Shown: piece after piece, positions 10,001 to 17,852 of the stretch
How the letters are laid out: each line of letters begins with the position of its first letter
Position numbering within the stretch: the stretch's first letter is position 1
Source of the DNA: Phycisphaerae bacterium
GTDB lineage: Bacteria > Planctomycetota > Phycisphaerae > UBA1845
Direction: 5' to 3'
Length of the DNA stretch: 64,000 bases
Assembly (NCBI GenBank): GCA_028289375.1
Contig: JANQQK010000008.1
Span: 62,001 to 126,000 of the forward strand
Program-made: the position numbers and the translations under genes
The notes under the pieces: generated by a model
What the model saw: only the letters and a program-made list of their open reading frames with translations
Told to the model about the DNA's origin: nothing
Database searches by the model: none

Positions 10001-10341
10001 GCATTTTCATCGATGAGCCCCAACTCTACGCCTACATGCAGGATGGCGAGACACAGTTCCGCATTTCGGTGGAAGCAGCCGGCGGTGAACCGACGCAGGT
10101 CATCGTTCGCGACGCACGTCAGCCAGGCAACCACCTGTTTGACGAAATCGTCGGTGACATCACCGGCGGCGATGAACTGATCGAACGTGACATCACGCTG
10201 CCGATCGCCAATCCGAACGGCACGGTCCTTGAGGTCATCCTTCGGAATCCGGGCGGTGCGGACGATCTTGAGATTCGCATCGATGGCGGTGCGTTGCCCT
10301 ATATCTCGCAGACCCGCAGCGGGTTGCTCCAGTACCGCTGA
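7066..10341 (+). CDS. Large surface lipoprotein: PKD-like domains plus glycosidase-like domain
   Basis: A 1091-residue predicted lipoprotein. The GTG start at 7066 is chosen because GGAGG lies 11 bases upstream and it gives a compact signal peptide ending in the lipobox LIAGC. Two PKD/Ig-like domains follow (each opening with DAGSD or DAGPD and containing YTWNQ/YAWTQ), then an Asp-rich linker (residues about 360-385), a third beta-sandwich (GFRGVDRFNF), and a long region from about residue 485 starting with RAIW whose alternating strands and acid clusters resemble a TIM-barrel glycosidase. The C-terminal 200 residues look like further beta-sandwich. A role in binding or cutting polysaccharide outside the cytoplasmic membrane is inference. 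It ends just before a terminator. Confidence 0.75.
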   Translation: MRWITVMSATALTGMLCLIAGCGQGPQSASAETTDAASSENPLAPFIAQAAGGFLDLNDLRVGDRLVIDVRPQANATFLSNNANNDCICNWMINPTVSGSIETSDSCLATLTVNTDGPADLAVVRRCGTEIETFAQQILVSSLGIAVAASDKVVADAGSDITVREGAFVTINGSRSQGPDRAPLTYTWNQIAGPPVNLSSVDTTNPSFQAPLTDTPFGITFALTISDGQRSDTDQVTIHVTPLIEAVGDLAADAGPDQTVAPGSDVILEGSISRLSGGNVRYAWTQVAGPTVTVRDGDAERATFTAPQIDESSVVLVFEFTARTATAVALDETRITIESAFDPASLDVTFEEGDELTDADDQTNDNDDPSDSDDDDDDMPESSEAPVVVDAEFITSVGTPIPILLRTSPVGGPAEQFRIDVDPCNGQVSTPTTVSPTTGRVMYLPDPGFRGVDRFNFVAFNNTGVSTEATVTVTVGSPRNMRAIWANEDIDDLVDANGNGVLPELLDRGVKDFIIKLNLFDDPIHWSTRLRLEKWAAYLRDTDAKLWPIFNFYAANDTGLTPYLEPYVNSDGQTLANTPCPTDVVFWRRAVTKRMLHLVDLAGFNPNYDEPVPHLNDVVGGILFDVELYASEVRRWDTPCYCDQCFASFVAAQGITGAVPIDAAARHPFLVANGLDDDYEDFEQNAIRELAAATREAVHAINPCITIGGTALVRELTHYRGISQGLGSKRKPFVELSQQQFFDGYNDAVPAMQAFIEAQNIHADLVPGLWFRFFPPTNLQDHFYTAAVETEGVWLNRTSSFEHPGELCHDADEYYAAIGFANDELERFEANPNHVSPLDAAPFAPACFEQEPYETDPTLMQLEPGPAVQTGMWIRKETAYLLDASVGETIAMDVEFRRIGSSDFGDGWWILLDPEGQQVASGALAEAQIGHVDHAVTTTGIHTLVVNASFVHAFRINNASHPGSYQRTGDNPRVNTWKGIFIDEPQLYAYMQDGETQFRISVEAAGGEPTQVIVRDARQPGNHLFDEIVGDITGGDELIERDITLPIANPNGTVLEVILRNPGGADDLEIRIDGGALPYISQTRSGLLQYR

Positions 10342-10349
10342 CAGCATTC

Positions 10350-10380
10350 AAAAAAAGCCCTCCGCAGGACGCGGAGGGCT
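10350..10380 (-). terminator. Bidirectional terminator between convergent genes
   Basis: AGCCCTCCGC and GCGGAGGGCT pair perfectly over ten bases with an AGGAC loop. The seven-base A run at 10350-10356 gives the minus strand a T tract, so it mainly ends the PEP-CTERM gene; the plus strand has only a short T run. Confidence 0.85.
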
Positions 10381-10412
10381 TTGCACAGGCAGGTAGGATT
10401 CCGAAGTCGTTC

Positions 10413-11138
10413 TTAGTCGCGTCGACGGCGAACGTAGGACGTGAAACTCAGACCCATCAGGCCCATCAGGGCAGCCGCCGGCTCGGGAACCACGGTGCCT
10501 TCGATCTTGCCGCCCGAATAAGTTCCATCCACGCCGAGCAGTGCGTCCAGCGATGATGCGCCGGTATTGAACTGCAGGGCAAAGAGCGAGCCGCCGTCGT
10601 ACTGCGCGGCGTTGTCGACCGTGACCGACGAGAACTCGCCGTCATACGTCCAGTCCGGGCCACCCGTCGGGCGATTGACCAGAATCGGGCTGCTGCCCGA
10701 CATCACGCCCTGAACCTCGAGCGTCGTGCTGCCGGCAGCCATGCTCACCGATGTGCTGGTGAAGTCAGCAAGAAACGCCGGCGTCGACGTGTCGGTGTCG
10801 GTCAGCATGAAGGAACCGGTGGCTGTCCAGTTACCGGACGTGTTCCGCACGAGGTCGAGATCAAGCTCGAGGTCGAAGTCGAGACCGTCCATGTTGGCGT
10901 TGCTGATCATCGCGAAATCGAGCAGCGGGCCTCCGACTTCCTGCGAGATGATCTCCACCGTGGACAGGCCTGTATCGGAAATCACCATATCCGCCGTCGT
11001 AGCCGACGTGCTGGTGATGCTGCCTTCCAGGGTGGGATTGGTGTTGAACAGAACGGCGATGTCGGCGTTGGCCGACTGGGTCGCGCCGAAGGTCAACATG
11101 CCGACGGCGAGCAGAAATGAAATACCTTTTGCGAACAT
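10413..11138 (-). CDS. PEP-CTERM sorting-domain protein
   Basis: This encodes 241 residues. A signal peptide (1-25, ending in ANA/D) is followed by a beta-rich, Ser/Thr/Asp-rich mature part and a tripartite tail: PEP at 218-220, a hydrophobic helix, and RRRRD at the very end. That tail marks substrates of the exosortase sorting system, which removes it and places the protein on the cell surface or in exopolysaccharide. The mature part is not assigned to a family. AGGAGG and AAGGAAG lie upstream of the start. The exosortase itself is not in this window. Confidence 0.9.
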   Translation of the reverse strand: MFAKGISFLLAVGMLTFGATQSANADIAVLFNTNPTLEGSITSTSATTADMVISDTGLSTVEIISQEVGGPLLDFAMISNANMDGLDFDLELDLDLVRNTSGNWTATGSFMLTDTDTSTPAFLADFTSTSVSMAAGSTTLEVQGVMSGSSPILVNRPTGGPDWTYDGEFSSVTVDNAAQYDGGSLFALQFNTGASSLDALLGVDGTYSGGKIEGTVVPEPAAALMGLMGLSFTSYVRRRRD

Positions 11139-11385
11139 CTTCTTCTTCCTTCCTCCTGAACCCTCCGCGCACTTGCGTGGTGATGCGGAATAGTATCCCG
11201 CAGATCAACGCGTTCCATGGAAATCGATTTTGATAACCTGCACGGACGTTGGGCGTTATTGGGCTGGTGAAAAGTTGCCGCTGTGGGTGAAACACCGTCT
11301 GATAACCGCGGCGAGCCATTTGCGTGGACGTCGTCTGTGCAACTACACTGCGGTTCGTTCCTGGCGCAACCATGGTGATGGTCTC

Positions 11386-12732
11386 ATGACAACGCGAAGT
11401 ATCGTTCTCGCGATGTGTTGGATTGGTGTGGTCGTTCATACGCCGGTGATGGCGGAGACGCCGCTATCGGACCTGCTGACGGCTTACTTCCGGAATCCCG
11501 ATGCCAAGGAACGAACCCATTTGCTCAACGCGATCGAACTGCGCAAGGATGCCACCTTGCCGGTCGTTGGCGATCTGTTGGCGACGCTGCCGTTGTGGGA
11601 CGCCAAACCAGCGGGCATGTCTTCGTTCGAACTCGAAACGCCGCGCGGGCACAGCACAACGGTGCACGTCCACGTTCCACATGACTACGACCCGGGCAAG
11701 GCCTATCCACTCTTGCTGGCGTTGCATGGTCAGGGTGGTCGTGGGGAGGGGTACATCCGGTTCGCGCTTGCACTGCTTGGTGCGCGGATGCACGAGTACA
11801 TCGTGGCTGCACCGACGGACTACAAAGGCTGGTGGGTCGGGTCGACGCTGGCGGAATCGGGCGACCCTGTGCTGCTTCTGCGCCGACTCAAGCAGTTGTA
11901 TCACGTTGATTCCGACCGCGTGTACGTGAGTGGTTACTCGATGGGCGGGCACACGTCGTTCTTGGCGGCGGTGCTGCACACCGATCAATTCGCCGGGGTT
12001 GTGCCGTTGGCTGGTTCGCTGATGACGCAGTTGGGTTGGGAGGCAGCGGAGCTGATGTTGCCGAACGTGCGTCACCTGCCGATGCTCGTCGTGTGGGGCG
12101 ACGGCGACATTCATGATGCGACGGGCAAGGTGGACCAGGTCGGCAAAGGCATCCACGGGTCCAACTTGCACGTGCGCGGCGTGTCGAAGCGACTTGATAT
12201 CGGGCTGGACATGGTTGAACTGAAGGGTGTCGGGCACCATGGGGTCAAACCGCCGCCGGAGAAGTTTTTTGATGTCCTGCAAAGGCGTCGTCCGCATGCG
12301 GTCCGGAATTTCGACCACTGGTTCCGATATCCGTCGCAGGGGCGAATGTGCTGGCTGCGGCAGGCGGAGTACCAGGGGCCACCGTGGGCGGGCAAGCATT
12401 TCGTCGTGCGTCTGAAGGGCGATGAGGATTACTCGGCGGCTGCGCTGCGGACGATGAAGACGCGGCTGGCGTATGTCGGTGGCGAGATTGACGGTCAGAC
12501 GATTCGTGTGACCACGCGCAAGTGCAAGAGCATCGACATTGTGCTTCATGAGGGGCTGATTGACTTCGGTCAGGATATCTCGGTGACGTGGAAGGGCAAC
12601 GAGGTGTTCAACGGCAAGGTCACGCCGAGCGTGCGAACGATGCTCGAAGTTGCCTACGAGGATTGGGATTTTCAGCGGCTCTTTCCGGTACGACTGCATG
12701 TCAAGCGAGGTCAGCCTGCGGTTGAGCGGTGA
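11386..12732 (+). CDS. Secreted alpha/beta-hydrolase (esterase/peptidase-like)
   Basis: This encodes 448 residues. The start at 11386 opens a signal peptide (1-23, VMA/E). The serine-hydrolase core spans about 70-300: oxyanion strand LLLALHGQGGRG, nucleophile elbow GYSMGG with Ser185, an acidic residue in WGDGDIHD (Asp239 or Asp241) and His284 or His285 in GVGHHG. This pattern fits secreted PHB-depolymerase-like or feruloyl/acetyl-xylan esterases and S9-like peptidases. A C-terminal region of about 150 residues, rich in beta strands, recalls tails on planctomycete hydrolases of this kind. The substrate is unknown. The next gene begins about 110 bases downstream with a possible promoter between. 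Confidence 0.85.
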   Translation: MTTRSIVLAMCWIGVVVHTPVMAETPLSDLLTAYFRNPDAKERTHLLNAIELRKDATLPVVGDLLATLPLWDAKPAGMSSFELETPRGHSTTVHVHVPHDYDPGKAYPLLLALHGQGGRGEGYIRFALALLGARMHEYIVAAPTDYKGWWVGSTLAESGDPVLLLRRLKQLYHVDSDRVYVSGYSMGGHTSFLAAVLHTDQFAGVVPLAGSLMTQLGWEAAELMLPNVRHLPMLVVWGDGDIHDATGKVDQVGKGIHGSNLHVRGVSKRLDIGLDMVELKGVGHHGVKPPPEKFFDVLQRRRPHAVRNFDHWFRYPSQGRMCWLRQAEYQGPPWAGKHFVVRLKGDEDYSAAALRTMKTRLAYVGGEIDGQTIRVTTRKCKSIDIVLHEGLIDFGQDISVTWKGNEVFNGKVTPSVRTMLEVAYEDWDFQRLFPVRLHVKRGQPAVER

Positions 12733-12738
12733 GTTTTG

Positions 12739-12768
12739 TTGGTGAACTGCGCACACTTTCGCTACACT
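12739..12768 (+). promoter_or_regulatory. Possible promoter of the sugar dehydrogenase gene
   Basis: TTGGTG and TACACT are spaced by 18 bases. The boxes are imperfect, so this is a weak call; the leader would be about 65 bases. Confidence 0.35.
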
Positions 12769-12840
12769 TATGGCCTTGGGGCAGGCAGCGACACGGGGAG
12801 TGGTCGCGACAATCTCAAGGATGCATCAGGAGTGGAAACG

Positions 12841-14265
12841 ATGAATTGGCGCATGTGTGGGACGGTGGTTGTGTTGGCGTTGACGGTGTCAGCCAGCGGC
12901 GTTTTCGCTGGCGGCGGGTTGCCGGCCTTGACGACAGTGCGCGTGGCGAATGGGCTGGACGATCCGTTGTTCGTGACGCACGTGCCGGGTGACTTCGATC
13001 GCGCGTTTGTGGTGGAGCAGCCGGGGCGGATCCGCATTCTCGATCTGACGACCGATACGCTGATTGGGACTCCGTTCCTCGACATCACCGGGATTGTGCG
13101 CGACTCGGGGAATGAGGAAGGACTTCTTGGGTTGGCGTTTCACCCGGATCATCAATCCAATGGGTTGTTTTACGTTTTCTATGTTGATAGCCCGTTCCCA
13201 GCGAGCAACGGAAACCTCGTCGTCGCAGAGTACGGCCTGACCGGAAACCCGAACGTGGCGGACGCCGGCTCGGCCAATATTCTGCTGACGATACCCCATC
13301 CCTCGTTCGGCAATCACAACGGCGGGTGGATCGGGTTCGGTCCCAACGATGGCTATCTGTACATCGCGACCGGTGACGGCGGGTCGGGGTGTGGCCCGAA
13401 TGAGCGGTCGCAGGACATCACGAACGAGCTGCTTGGCAAGATACTGCGAATCGACGTGGGCACGGGCGGTGGTTACACGAATCCGCCGGACAATCCGTTT
13501 GTCGGTGTGACGGGCGATGATGAGATCTGGGCGTATGGGTTGCGGAATCCATGGCGATGTGCATTTGATCGCGAGACGGGCGACTTCTACATCGCGGATG
13601 TCGGGCAATTTCAGATCGAGGAGATCAACTTTCAGCCTGCGTCGAGCACGGGTGGCGAAAACTATGGGTGGGATTGTCGAGAGGGCAACGAGTGTGCGTC
13701 GGATAATGGTTGCACCGGGGCGGCAGGCTGTGCTTGTGGCGATGGGTCGCTGGTTGATCCACTGCGCGTGTACAACCACAGCCTCGGCTGTTCGATTACG
13801 GGCGGAGAAGTGTATCGCGGATGCGCGATCCGGGAGCTGCAGGGCACATACTTTTTCGCGGATGTCTGCTCGAATCGGATCTGGCGAACCACGCTTCCTG
13901 GCGGCGGCCTGACGAGCTATACGCAGATCCAAAACGAACTGGATCCGCCGGGTTTCTCCATCTCATCGATCACGAGTTTCGGTACGGACGCTTACGGCGA
14001 GATCTACATCGTGGATCGCGGCGGTGAGGTATTCCGAATCGTGCCGGAGTTCGGGCCATTCAATGACTGCAACACGAATACCACTGAAGACGCATGCGAA
14101 ATCCTTGATGGCTCTGAAGCGGATGTGGCGCCGATGAATGGTGTGCCGGACACTTGCGAGGCGGGCATTCCGACGGTGTCGCAATGGGGTACGGTGATGC
14201 TGACGCTGTTGCTGGCGGTGGCGGGGACGCTGGTGTTTCGGTCGCGGGGGTATGTGCCTGCGTAA
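12841..14265 (+). CDS. PQQ-dependent sugar dehydrogenase-like protein with IPTL-CTERM tail
   Basis: This encodes 474 residues. A signal peptide (1-22) leads into a six-bladed propeller of the glucose/sorbosone dehydrogenase family, recognisable by FHPDHQSNGLFYVFY, NHNGGWIGFGPNDGYLYIATGDGG and YGLRNPWRCAFDRETGDFYIADVGQ-type segments. Members oxidise sugars in the periplasm with pyrroloquinoline quinone. After the propeller comes an Asp/Asn/Cys stretch (DCNTNTTEDACE, GVPDTCE) like thrombospondin-type calcium repeats, and then IPTVSQWG at 443, a hydrophobic helix and FRSRG, an IPTL-type sorting tail. AGGAG sits eight bases before the start. The cofactor and substrate are family inference. Confidence 0.88.
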   Translation: MNWRMCGTVVVLALTVSASGVFAGGGLPALTTVRVANGLDDPLFVTHVPGDFDRAFVVEQPGRIRILDLTTDTLIGTPFLDITGIVRDSGNEEGLLGLAFHPDHQSNGLFYVFYVDSPFPASNGNLVVAEYGLTGNPNVADAGSANILLTIPHPSFGNHNGGWIGFGPNDGYLYIATGDGGSGCGPNERSQDITNELLGKILRIDVGTGGGYTNPPDNPFVGVTGDDEIWAYGLRNPWRCAFDRETGDFYIADVGQFQIEEINFQPASSTGGENYGWDCREGNECASDNGCTGAAGCACGDGSLVDPLRVYNHSLGCSITGGEVYRGCAIRELQGTYFFADVCSNRIWRTTLPGGGLTSYTQIQNELDPPGFSISSITSFGTDAYGEIYIVDRGGEVFRIVPEFGPFNDCNTNTTEDACEILDGSEADVAPMNGVPDTCEAGIPTVSQWGTVMLTLLLAVAGTLVFRSRGYVPA

Positions 14266-14317
14266 CAATCTTGCCATCTGGTCACCCACCAGGGGCGACG
14301 CAACAAAGGATCAAAAT

Positions 14318-14346
14318 AAGGCTGCCCCGTTGGGGCAGCCTTTTTT
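14318..14346 (+). terminator. Bidirectional terminator between convergent genes
   Basis: GGCTGCCCC (14320-14328) pairs with GGGGCAGCC (14332-14340) over a three-base loop, followed by six T. The left side carries A and T residues that also serve the convergent minus-strand selenoprotein gene. Confidence 0.9.
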
Positions 14347-14372
14347 CGTCGTGGATCAACAACGCCTATGCT

Positions 14373-15311
14373 TTACTTGGCGTTGAGGCGGTCGAATTCG
14401 GCGATGATGGCGTCCCATGAGGGGCGAGCGTGGATGATCATCGGGAAGACCTGGCGGACGACGCCCTCGGGATCGATGTAGTAAGCCGTCGTGCGATGGT
14501 AACGTTCGGTGGCTTCGCGGTTGAGGTCGGCCACGACGTCGAACGCGCGGTCATCGGAGAGCTTGCGCAGGATTTGGCCATGCTTTCGCAGGTCCTTGTC
14601 TTCCTGGGCAATGGCGATGACGTGGATGCCGCGGTCTTTCATCTCGTTGTAGCTTTCGTGCAACTGAACCAGTTGCGTTGCGCAGAATGGTCACCAATGG
14701 GCGCGGTAGGTGGTGACGATGACGTGCTTGCCTTTGAAGTCGGCGAGGCTGACCTTTGTGCCGTCTGCTTTGGGAAGCGTGAAGTCTGCGGCGTTGTCGC
14801 CAATCTGGAGATAGTTGTGGTCGGTGCCCCATGAGGAGTCGGCTGCGTCGGCGAATTCCGATTTGGACTTGGGTGCGACGGGCAGATGGACTCGGCGACG
14901 GATGAAGGACTTTTCGCTGCCATCCTTGCTGTTGACGTAGGCGGCGACGCTGATGCCGATGACGTCGTCACGGCCGGGTTCGTCGACGAGTGTGAACGGG
15001 ATCGTGAGGACGTTCTTGTCCATCATCACTTCGTACGGTGCGTGCAAGAACTCGTTCTTGGCGAGTTCGCGATGGTCGGTGAGGACCTTGCCGTCGAGTT
15101 TGATGCAGGACGGGACGTCGACTTGCAGGATGGGGTTCGGCATGCCGGCGCCGTCTGCTTTCAATCCGCGATCGAGCTTGGCTTTGACGACGATTTCGTA
15201 AGACTCACCTTTCTCGAGCTTTTTGGCGCGAATCTTGGCCTGGACGTCGAGCGCGTCCTGTGGGATGGCGGCGAGCACGGGGATCGTGCACGCAAGCAGC
15301 GTTGCGATCAT
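14373..15311 (-). CDS. Secreted peroxiredoxin-like selenoprotein (in-frame TGA = Sec207)
   Basis: The gene reads as 312 residues if the TGA at 14691-14693 is selenocysteine; ordinary gene calling splits it into two ORFs. Residues 1-16 are a signal peptide. About 20-165 form a beta-sandwich reminiscent of the DsbD N-terminal domain. About 175-312 form an AhpC/TSA thioredoxin fold: DFTLPKADG, then VTTYRAHW, then U-P-F-C at the catalytic site, then conserved peroxiredoxin segments to the end. Both halves are in the same frame with no gap. The TGA sits exactly where the family has its attacking cysteine, with the resolving Cys three residues later, and a hairpin typical of bacterial SECIS elements follows. 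GGAG lies nine bases before the start. A role in reducing peroxides or disulfides outside the cytoplasm is inferred. Confidence 0.87.
14660..14676 (-). promoter_or_regulatory. SECIS-like hairpin directly after the in-frame TGA
   Basis: On the mRNA, GCAACUG pairs with CAGUUGC over a GUU loop, a perfect seven-base-pair stem. It starts 14 bases after the UGA, so the loop G is about 22 bases downstream. Bacterial SECIS elements are coding-region hairpins about 16-37 bases after UGA with a G at the start of the apical loop, and this fits. Confidence 0.7.
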
Positions 15312-15409
15312 GGGGGTTCTCCGTTTTCGTAACTCTGACGAATCTTCCGGCTCGCGACAGCGAGTATAGCGGTTGGGTGCGTTGGTTGCACGTCGACGGG
15401 GACGGCGTG

Positions 15410-16375
15410 CTATTCCTTCGTGATGCGCGTGCCGATGACGCCGCGGCAGACGTCGGCGGCGTGGTGAAGCGGACCGATGCGGACTTCGGCGTCGGGACTG
15501 GTGGCGTGTTGAAGAAAATAGATCGCCCCCTGGACCTTGGGCCCCATCGAGCCGGCGGGGAACTGCCCCTCTTCAAGCCACTGAATGGCCTGATTGAGCG
15601 TCATGTGCTCGATGTCTTGCTGGGTCGGGGTACCGAAGTCGATGGAAACGTGGTCGACATTCGAAAGAATCATGAGCATGGATGCATCGAGAGACACGGC
15701 GAGCAGTGCGCTTGCGAGGTCCTTGTCGACGACGGCGTGAATGCCTTCAAGTTCGTGCTGTGCGTTGCGTACGACCGGTACCCCCCCGCCACCGCACGCG
15801 ACGACGAGGTGGCCTGCGCCGACCAGGGTCTTGATTGCGTCGGTTTCGATAATTTCGACGGGGCGTGGCGACGGTACCAATCGTCGGAACATGCCCGGTC
15901 TGACCTGCTTGACGGTCCAGTCCTCGGCACCCATTGCCTGTTTTGCCTGTTCGACGGTCATCAGTCCGCCGATGGGCTTGGTCGGCACCTCGAACGTCGG
16001 GTCCGTTCGATCGACGATGACGGTGGTGACAATGCTTGTGACTATGCGCGTGGATCCTCGCGCATAGATCTCATTCATCATTGTCTGGGCGATCATGTAG
16101 CCCATGCCACCCGAAACGCTGGCCGCGACAGATGGCATTGGGAGCGGCTTTGTGTTGTTGACTGTGGCGGCCGTGCGATTTCGGATGAGCGCGTTGCCGA
16201 TTTGCGGACCGTTTCCATGGGTGATGACGATGTCGTAACCCATATCGATAAGGTCATGCAACTGGTGCGCCGTGATGCGCGAGTTGGCGAACTGCTGTTC
16301 GACGGTGCCTTCCTCGTCGGGTCGGGAAATGGCGTTGCCGCCAAGGGCGGTGACGATGAGATGTCGGTCGGCCAT
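15410..16375 (-). CDS. arcC: Carbamate kinase
   Basis: A 321-residue member of the amino-acid-kinase fold. It interconverts carbamoyl phosphate plus ADP with carbamate plus ATP. The N-terminal VTALGGNAI, the ITHGNGPQIGN loop near residue 52, GGMGYMI and the ACGGGGVPV phosphate-binding segment are all characteristic of carbamate kinases. The length is typical. AAGGGGA lies four bases from the start. It lies downstream of argF with a 128-base gap, so carbamoyl phosphate is likely passed between the two enzymes. Arginine deiminase, the usual partner, is not in this window. Confidence 0.93.
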   Translation of the reverse strand: MADRHLIVTALGGNAISRPDEEGTVEQQFANSRITAHQLHDLIDMGYDIVITHGNGPQIGNALIRNRTAATVNNTKPLPMPSVAASVSGGMGYMIAQTMMNEIYARGSTRIVTSIVTTVIVDRTDPTFEVPTKPIGGLMTVEQAKQAMGAEDWTVKQVRPGMFRRLVPSPRPVEIIETDAIKTLVGAGHLVVACGGGGVPVVRNAQHELEGIHAVVDKDLASALLAVSLDASMLMILSNVDHVSIDFGTPTQQDIEHMTLNQAIQWLEEGQFPAGSMGPKVQGAIYFLQHATSPDAEVRIGPLHHAADVCRGVIGTRITKE

Positions 16376-16503
16376 GGTATCCCCTTCTGTCTTGCCGCGG
16401 GCGATGGAGCTGTCAGCCCGCCTGGTTGTGATCGCTGTCCGAACCGGCCCGGTGGGTCAGCGGAGAATCGGGAAGTATAGCAGCGCCGGCGTTCGACGGT
16501 AGA

Positions 16504-17427
16504 TCACTTGAGCAGTTCGACCATGAGCGCCTTTTGGGCGTGCATGCGGTTTTCGGCCTGGTCGAAGATGGCGCTGTTGGGCAGTCGCGATGTTTCGTAG
16601 TCGATCTCGTCGCCGTAGTGGGCGGGGAGACAGTGGAGGATGATGGCGTCGGGTTTGGCGCGTTTCATCGTGTCGGCATCGATGCGGTACTTCTCGAAGA
16701 CGGACTTGCGGGAGTCGGCTTCGGATTCCTGGCCCATGGATGCCCAGACGTCGGTGTAGAGGACGTCGGCGTTTGCAGAGGCTTCGATGTCGTTGGAGAC
16801 GGTGATGGTGGCGCCGTTGGTGGCGGCGATTTCGGATGATTCCTTGAGCACATTCGCGTCGGGTTCGTAGCCGGATGGGGTGAGGATGACGGCGTTCATG
16901 CCGACGCGGGCGGCGCCGAACATGAGCGAGTGGGCGACGTTGTTGCCGTCGCCGATGTAGCAGAAGTTGAGGCCTTCGAGTTTGTACTTGCGTTCGATGA
17001 TGGTCTGGAAGTCGGCGAGGATCTGACACGGGTGCTCGTAGTCGGACAGGCCATTGATGACCGGGACGCCGGCGTGCTTGGCGAGGTCGACGACGATGTC
17101 GTGGCCAAAGACGCGGGCCATGATGATGTCGACATAGCGTGAGAGGACAAGCGAGATGTCCTCGGTGGTTTCGCGTTTGCCGAGGCTAATGTCGGTCGGG
17201 GCGAGATAGATGGCGTGGCCGCCGAGCTGGGTCATGCCTGTTTCGAAGGAGACGCGGGTGCGGAGCGATGGTTTCTGGAAGATCATCGCGAGGGTCTTGC
17301 CTTCGAGTTCGTCGCGGTACTTTTTGGGGTCTTTCTTGACCTTGGCGGCGGTCTTGAGGACTTTGGCGATCTCGTCGGATGAGAAATCGAGCATTGAGAG
17401 GAAGTGTCTGCCTTTGAGGTCTGACAT
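16504..17427 (-). CDS. argF: Ornithine carbamoyltransferase
   Basis: A 307-residue cytoplasmic enzyme that joins ornithine and carbamoyl phosphate to give citrulline, or runs in reverse in catabolism. The carbamoyl-phosphate loop SLRTR is at 54-58, HPCQILADFQT follows in the middle, and HCLPA at 265-269 is the ornithine-side signature. The start at 17427 is chosen over longer frames because AGGAG lies eight bases upstream and the protein then begins as the family does (MSDLKGRHFLSM). The preceding zinc-ribbon gene stops 11 bases upstream. Whether the enzyme is biosynthetic or catabolic cannot be read from the sequence; arcC and rocD nearby lean toward catabolic or reversible use. Confidence 0.93.
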   Translation of the reverse strand: MSDLKGRHFLSMLDFSSDEIAKVLKTAAKVKKDPKKYRDELEGKTLAMIFQKPSLRTRVSFETGMTQLGGHAIYLAPTDISLGKRETTEDISLVLSRYVDIIMARVFGHDIVVDLAKHAGVPVINGLSDYEHPCQILADFQTIIERKYKLEGLNFCYIGDGNNVAHSLMFGAARVGMNAVILTPSGYEPDANVLKESSEIAATNGATITVSNDIEASANADVLYTDVWASMGQESEADSRKSVFEKYRIDADTMKRAKPDAIILHCLPAHYGDEIDYETSRLPNSAIFDQAENRMHAQKALMVELLK

Positions 17428-17438
17428 CGTTGTGGCTC

Positions 17439-17852
17439 CTATAGGTTTTGATCTTCGTTGCCCGTTGTCTTGGCCGGACTCAGATCTTCTTGACGGAATC
17501 TTGTGCCGCATTCGGGGCAGCGTGATGCTTCTGCTTGTGATAAGTCGTATCCGCACTCGTGGCAATACGGCCGGTTGCCCGGAATCGCCAACCCTGCAAT
17601 CCACTCTCCACCGAAGAACAAGTAGAGACCGATCGCCAAACGGCACGCGTACCAAGCACCATTTGAGATAGACCAATGGGCCATCTGTTCTGACCACCCG
17701 GATTCCGAAACAGCACGCAGAATCGTGTGGGTACCTGTATAGAACAATCCAAGAATGCCGTTTACTGCGAGCCACACTCCAACAAGCTTCAAAAGTGTGC
17801 GAAAGAGTGTCTTGTAGCGCACAATGTCACCATGTCTCCTCGCCACCCACAT
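17439..17852 (-). CDS. Small membrane protein with C-terminal zinc ribbon
   Basis: About 137 residues. Two or three hydrophobic segments (about 15-40, 60-95) are followed by a zinc ribbon, YCHECGYDL...RCPECGTRF, at about 107-127. Both CxxC knuckles are intact. This ribbon, with the word GYDL between the knuckles, is common in planctomycete membrane proteins of unknown function. The gene lies between rocD and argF on the same strand, so it is co-transcribed, but nothing ties it to ornithine metabolism. The start is uncertain: the ATG at 17852 lies in the loop of a hairpin and has no clear ribosome site; a GTG about ten codons later is possible. Confidence 0.7.
   Translation of the reverse strand: MWVARRHGDIVRYKTLFRTLLKLVGVWLAVNGILGLFYTGTHTILRAVSESGWSEQMAHWSISNGAWYACRLAIGLYLFFGGEWIAGLAIPGNRPYCHECGYDLSQAEASRCPECGTRFRQEDLSPAKTTGNEDQNL

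Noticed and set aside
14688-14693. Nonsense mutation or sequencing error in the peroxiredoxin gene
   Set aside because: The stop falls exactly on the catalytic Cys codon, the frame is undisturbed on both sides, and a fitting hairpin follows. Decay would not target this codon. It remains the main alternative until sel genes are checked.
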